Shown here: piece after piece, positions 61,615 to 64,000 of the stretch
Position numbering within the stretch: position 1 is the stretch's first letter
Layout: every line of letters begins with the position of its first letter
Made by a program: the position numbers and the translations under genes
From: Carposina sasakii
Lineage: Eukaryota > Arthropoda > Insecta > Lepidoptera > Carposinidae
Reading direction: 5' to 3'
Length of the DNA stretch: 64,000 bases
NCBI GenBank assembly: GCA_014607495.2
Contig: CP053170.1
Location: 6,944,001-7,008,000, forward strand
Notes under the pieces: model-generated
Database searches by the model: none
Told to the model about the DNA's origin: nothing
The model's input: only the letters and a program-made list of their open reading frames with translations

Positions 61615-62408
61615 CTTTCCGTCTCATCGGACTATGACAGTAAAGGGATAGATGTTTGCATACATAATTGTGCACTATATGTATATCCTGCGCAGTTGGC
61701 TGATCTCTGTTGAGATTGGCCGTCATGACCGAAATACATTATTTTATGGATGTAATGCCTGCCCATACATTATTCTATGGATATAATGCCTGGTTTTATT
61801 ATGGTCTCTACAATATGGTTCCTACTTTTTAAAATTACATAATCAGTAAATATGAATTTTTAACGAGCATAAAATTATAGGAAATGTTGTAAATAAACTT
61901 CGAGCTTTCTCTCTTGTAATTAAATTGTAAATATTACCTATATTTATTGTTGAATATAAGAGCACGATTAGTAGATAAGGATTTAATTTGCATTAGAGTT
62001 AGGATTTTTACTGTTGTAGTAAATTGCTTTTTATTCTTGATGCTTTTTGAAAGTAGGTACATAAATGTTTTTGTATTGCAAATGTATGATTTGTAATGAA
62101 GTATTTTTACCAATTTTTTTTTAACATATTTTGGTATTTTTTAGTTATTAGAAACTTCCAATCAGTCAGATAATTGTTGTATAATATTTTTTTTATATCT
62201 TTCACAGATAATTATGAGATTTGCTAAAATGTTATCTGTAGGTTATACCTAATTAATGTAAAAAATATTACCGACTTCAGAAAAGAGTGGGTTATATTGT
62301 TAAGCAGTATGTATTTTTGTCCTTTTTAAATGAAAATATACCTACTAAATTGCCGATAGTGAGAAAAAAAAGAAATCGAAAAATATTTTCTTTCTTAGCA
62401 ATTAAAGC

Positions 62409-62963
62409 GGCTCTTTAGTCAACTCAAGCTGCTCGAACTCATCCCACGGGATGAGTTGACCTATTAAATGATTTGAATCGGTCAACTCATCCTACTGATA
62501 CTTTTTATGATTGTATAACTGTATAGTCGCGAACAAAATTGTTTGACAGTATATTTATATATTTTAAAAGTATGATTTCAATTATCTTCACGTAATATTA
62601 AGTACATATTAATAAAACAACAGCCATTTTTTATTGTGTAGTTTTATATTATTATTTTTCAACCAAAAAAATAATAAATGTATTTTTTTTTTTCAAATCT
62701 TTAAACAATGTTCTACTAGATTCCATTTTTTATTATTATTTATCAAATCACTGTGATTTTTTAATAATACATCAGTATAACAGAACCATAGTATGTCATT
62801 ATTTTCCCCAAACACTTTTGCTCACGAGTGTACTTAAATTTCAAATAACACAATCATTACTATAAAATGGGATGAGTTGAATAAGAAAAAGTATTACAAT
62901 TTAAGATTTAGTTAACTCATCCCGCGGGATAAGTTTGAAAAGGGATGAGTTGACTAAAGAGCC
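62409..62963. mobile_element. 555-bp foldback transposon with 8-bp target duplication (hAT-like)
   Basis: Inverted ends GGCTCTTTAGTCAACTCA and TGAGTTGACTAAAGAGCC, flanked by ATTAAAGC at 62401-62408 and 62964-62971. GGATGAGTTGA occurs repeatedly in both orientations near both ends. An 8-bp duplication is typical of hAT. No transposase frame. Confidence 0.85.
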
Positions 62964-63121
62964 ATTAAAGCTACATGGTACAGATTTATTATAAAAAAGA
63001 AACAGACCTGGATGAAATATTGTATATAGCTAGATCTATAGATAGATCGAAAAAGTACCTACTAGGTACATGGACAGTTTTTACCGTATACCGACGTACC
63101 TTACTTTTGTACGAGAGAGAC

Positions 63122-63308
63122 ATCGTCATCAGCCTATTGCAGTCCACTGCTGGACTTAGGCCTCCCCCGGGGCACGCCACAAGACTGCCATGGGGGGTAT
63201 TTGCCCATAGTCACCACGCTGGGCAGGCGGGTTGGTGACCGCAGTTTGTATTTTGGACTATGTTGTCAACACGGGAGGCGCTGCTGCCCACCTCCCGGAA
63301 ACCCTTAC
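63122..63308 (-). mobile_element. Non-LTR retrotransposon 3' tail, family A copy 7
   Basis: CATCAGCCTATTGCAGTCCA to CACCTCCCGGAAACCCTTA. Flanked by GAGAGACAT on the left (63115-63123) and ACGAGAGAGACAT on the right, a probable target duplication (ACGAGAGAGACAT occurs at about 63111-63123 and 63308-63320). Confidence 0.7.
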
Positions 63309-63729
63309 GAGAGAGACATAGGACCGTATATTTTTCTCTATAAACTGCCTAAACCTGTCTCTAAATGGAAATAAGAAGGTTACCACGATCTCTTAAAAGC
63401 AGCTTTGTTTCCAGTGTGGAAGCGAGATGGTACCATAAACCATTCACTCTTATCCACGCTGAAAATAATCATCCGAATACTATAAAGGTACACAGGTTAA
63501 CTACAGACATCGATTTATTAATGAGGTATGAACTATGTGTTTCGGTTATCTAAAATCAGGATTAAATAAAATTGTAAAGAGTATTCTAAGTTGTAAAAAC
63601 TAGTTTATAGTAATACGAATATCTTAATTCTTTCAGCTTAAAACTGAGCTATGAAACTTTTCGAAAATGTACACCTAAAGAAAATATATGACATTTTATG
63701 TTATGTTTAAGTGTTTTAATTTTCTTCAG

Positions 63730-64000
63730 GGCCTATTTTTCCTGTGGTCAGATAGCCTATCTCAAGGATAAGGGTTATGCTCTCTCTGTCATGATCCATG
63801 TTTTAGAGAAAGACTGCAACAAGTTTGGTATCCTAAATTAGGTATTTTACTAGCTAAACTACCCAGTTTTATACAATGAGGCAATAATTTACAAGTAGTA
63901 AGTGAAATTGTGTTAGGCGTTACAATTCGGAAGTTCAAACATTCACTATGTGTAGGGCCCGGTGGTGGGCGCACCCATAGTGAAGTAGAAAGTGAGCAGC
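63730..64000. repeat. Dispersed repeats at the window end
   Basis: 63730-63842 is a copy of the TTTTAGAGAAAGAC family. 63905-63995 is the inverted relative of 20935-21200 (GGGCCCGGTGGTGGGCGCAC) and runs to the window edge. No gene. Confidence 0.5.

Noticed and set aside
1..64000. CRISPR array or prokaryotic operon
   Set aside because: Direct repeats here are dispersed mobile elements or microsatellites without regular spacers. The gene structure is eukaryotic.

Overview
The window looks like AT-rich nuclear DNA of a lepidopteran insect. It carries one recognisable host gene, a neuropeptide GPCR of the orexin/allatotropin receptor group on the + strand. Almost everything else is transposable-element debris: non-LTR retrotransposon tails, tRNA-derived SINEs, retroposons ending in (TATG)n, and many short foldback elements. 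The lepidopteran assignment is an inference from the receptor type and the style of repeats. No CRISPR array, rRNA gene or free-standing tRNA gene was seen.

Region 1-23,400 holds no host gene that I can support. It contains nested repeats: a foldback element split by a LINE tail near 1.1-1.6 kb, a GATC-rich array at 4.5-5.0 kb, a LINE RT relic at 7.7-8.1 kb, a 1.5 kb TA-flanked transposon at 9.2-10.7 kb, and a local direct duplication (17.76-18.43 kb and 21.81-22.88 kb) just upstream of the receptor gene.

Region 23,404-59,300 is the receptor gene. I could assemble seven coding exons with canonical GT/AG borders and compatible phases: 23514-24239, 36254-36401, 39376-39517, 40629-40756, 41634-41790, 48225-48337 and 58555-58889. 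Together they give 582 codons before the stop. The N-terminal ectodomain is long (about 160 residues), glycosylation-rich, and has a furin-type site. The core has seven membrane segments with DRW and NPxxY motifs, and the tail carries a Cys cluster. Introns 1, 5 and 6 are 12.0, 6.4 and 10.2 kb and are packed with repeats. Intron 5 holds a Jockey-type LINE with an uninterrupted 976-residue ORF2 in sense orientation.

Two features of the gene stand out. A 33-bp in-frame tandem duplication straddles the exon 6 donor, so a second complete donor could add 11 residues that repeat the NPxxY region. In addition, the reading frame stays open for 108 codons after the UGA-C stop codon, which suggests readthrough or an alternative C-terminus. 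Region 59,300-64,000 is again repeats, ending with a foldback element flanked by an 8-bp target duplication.
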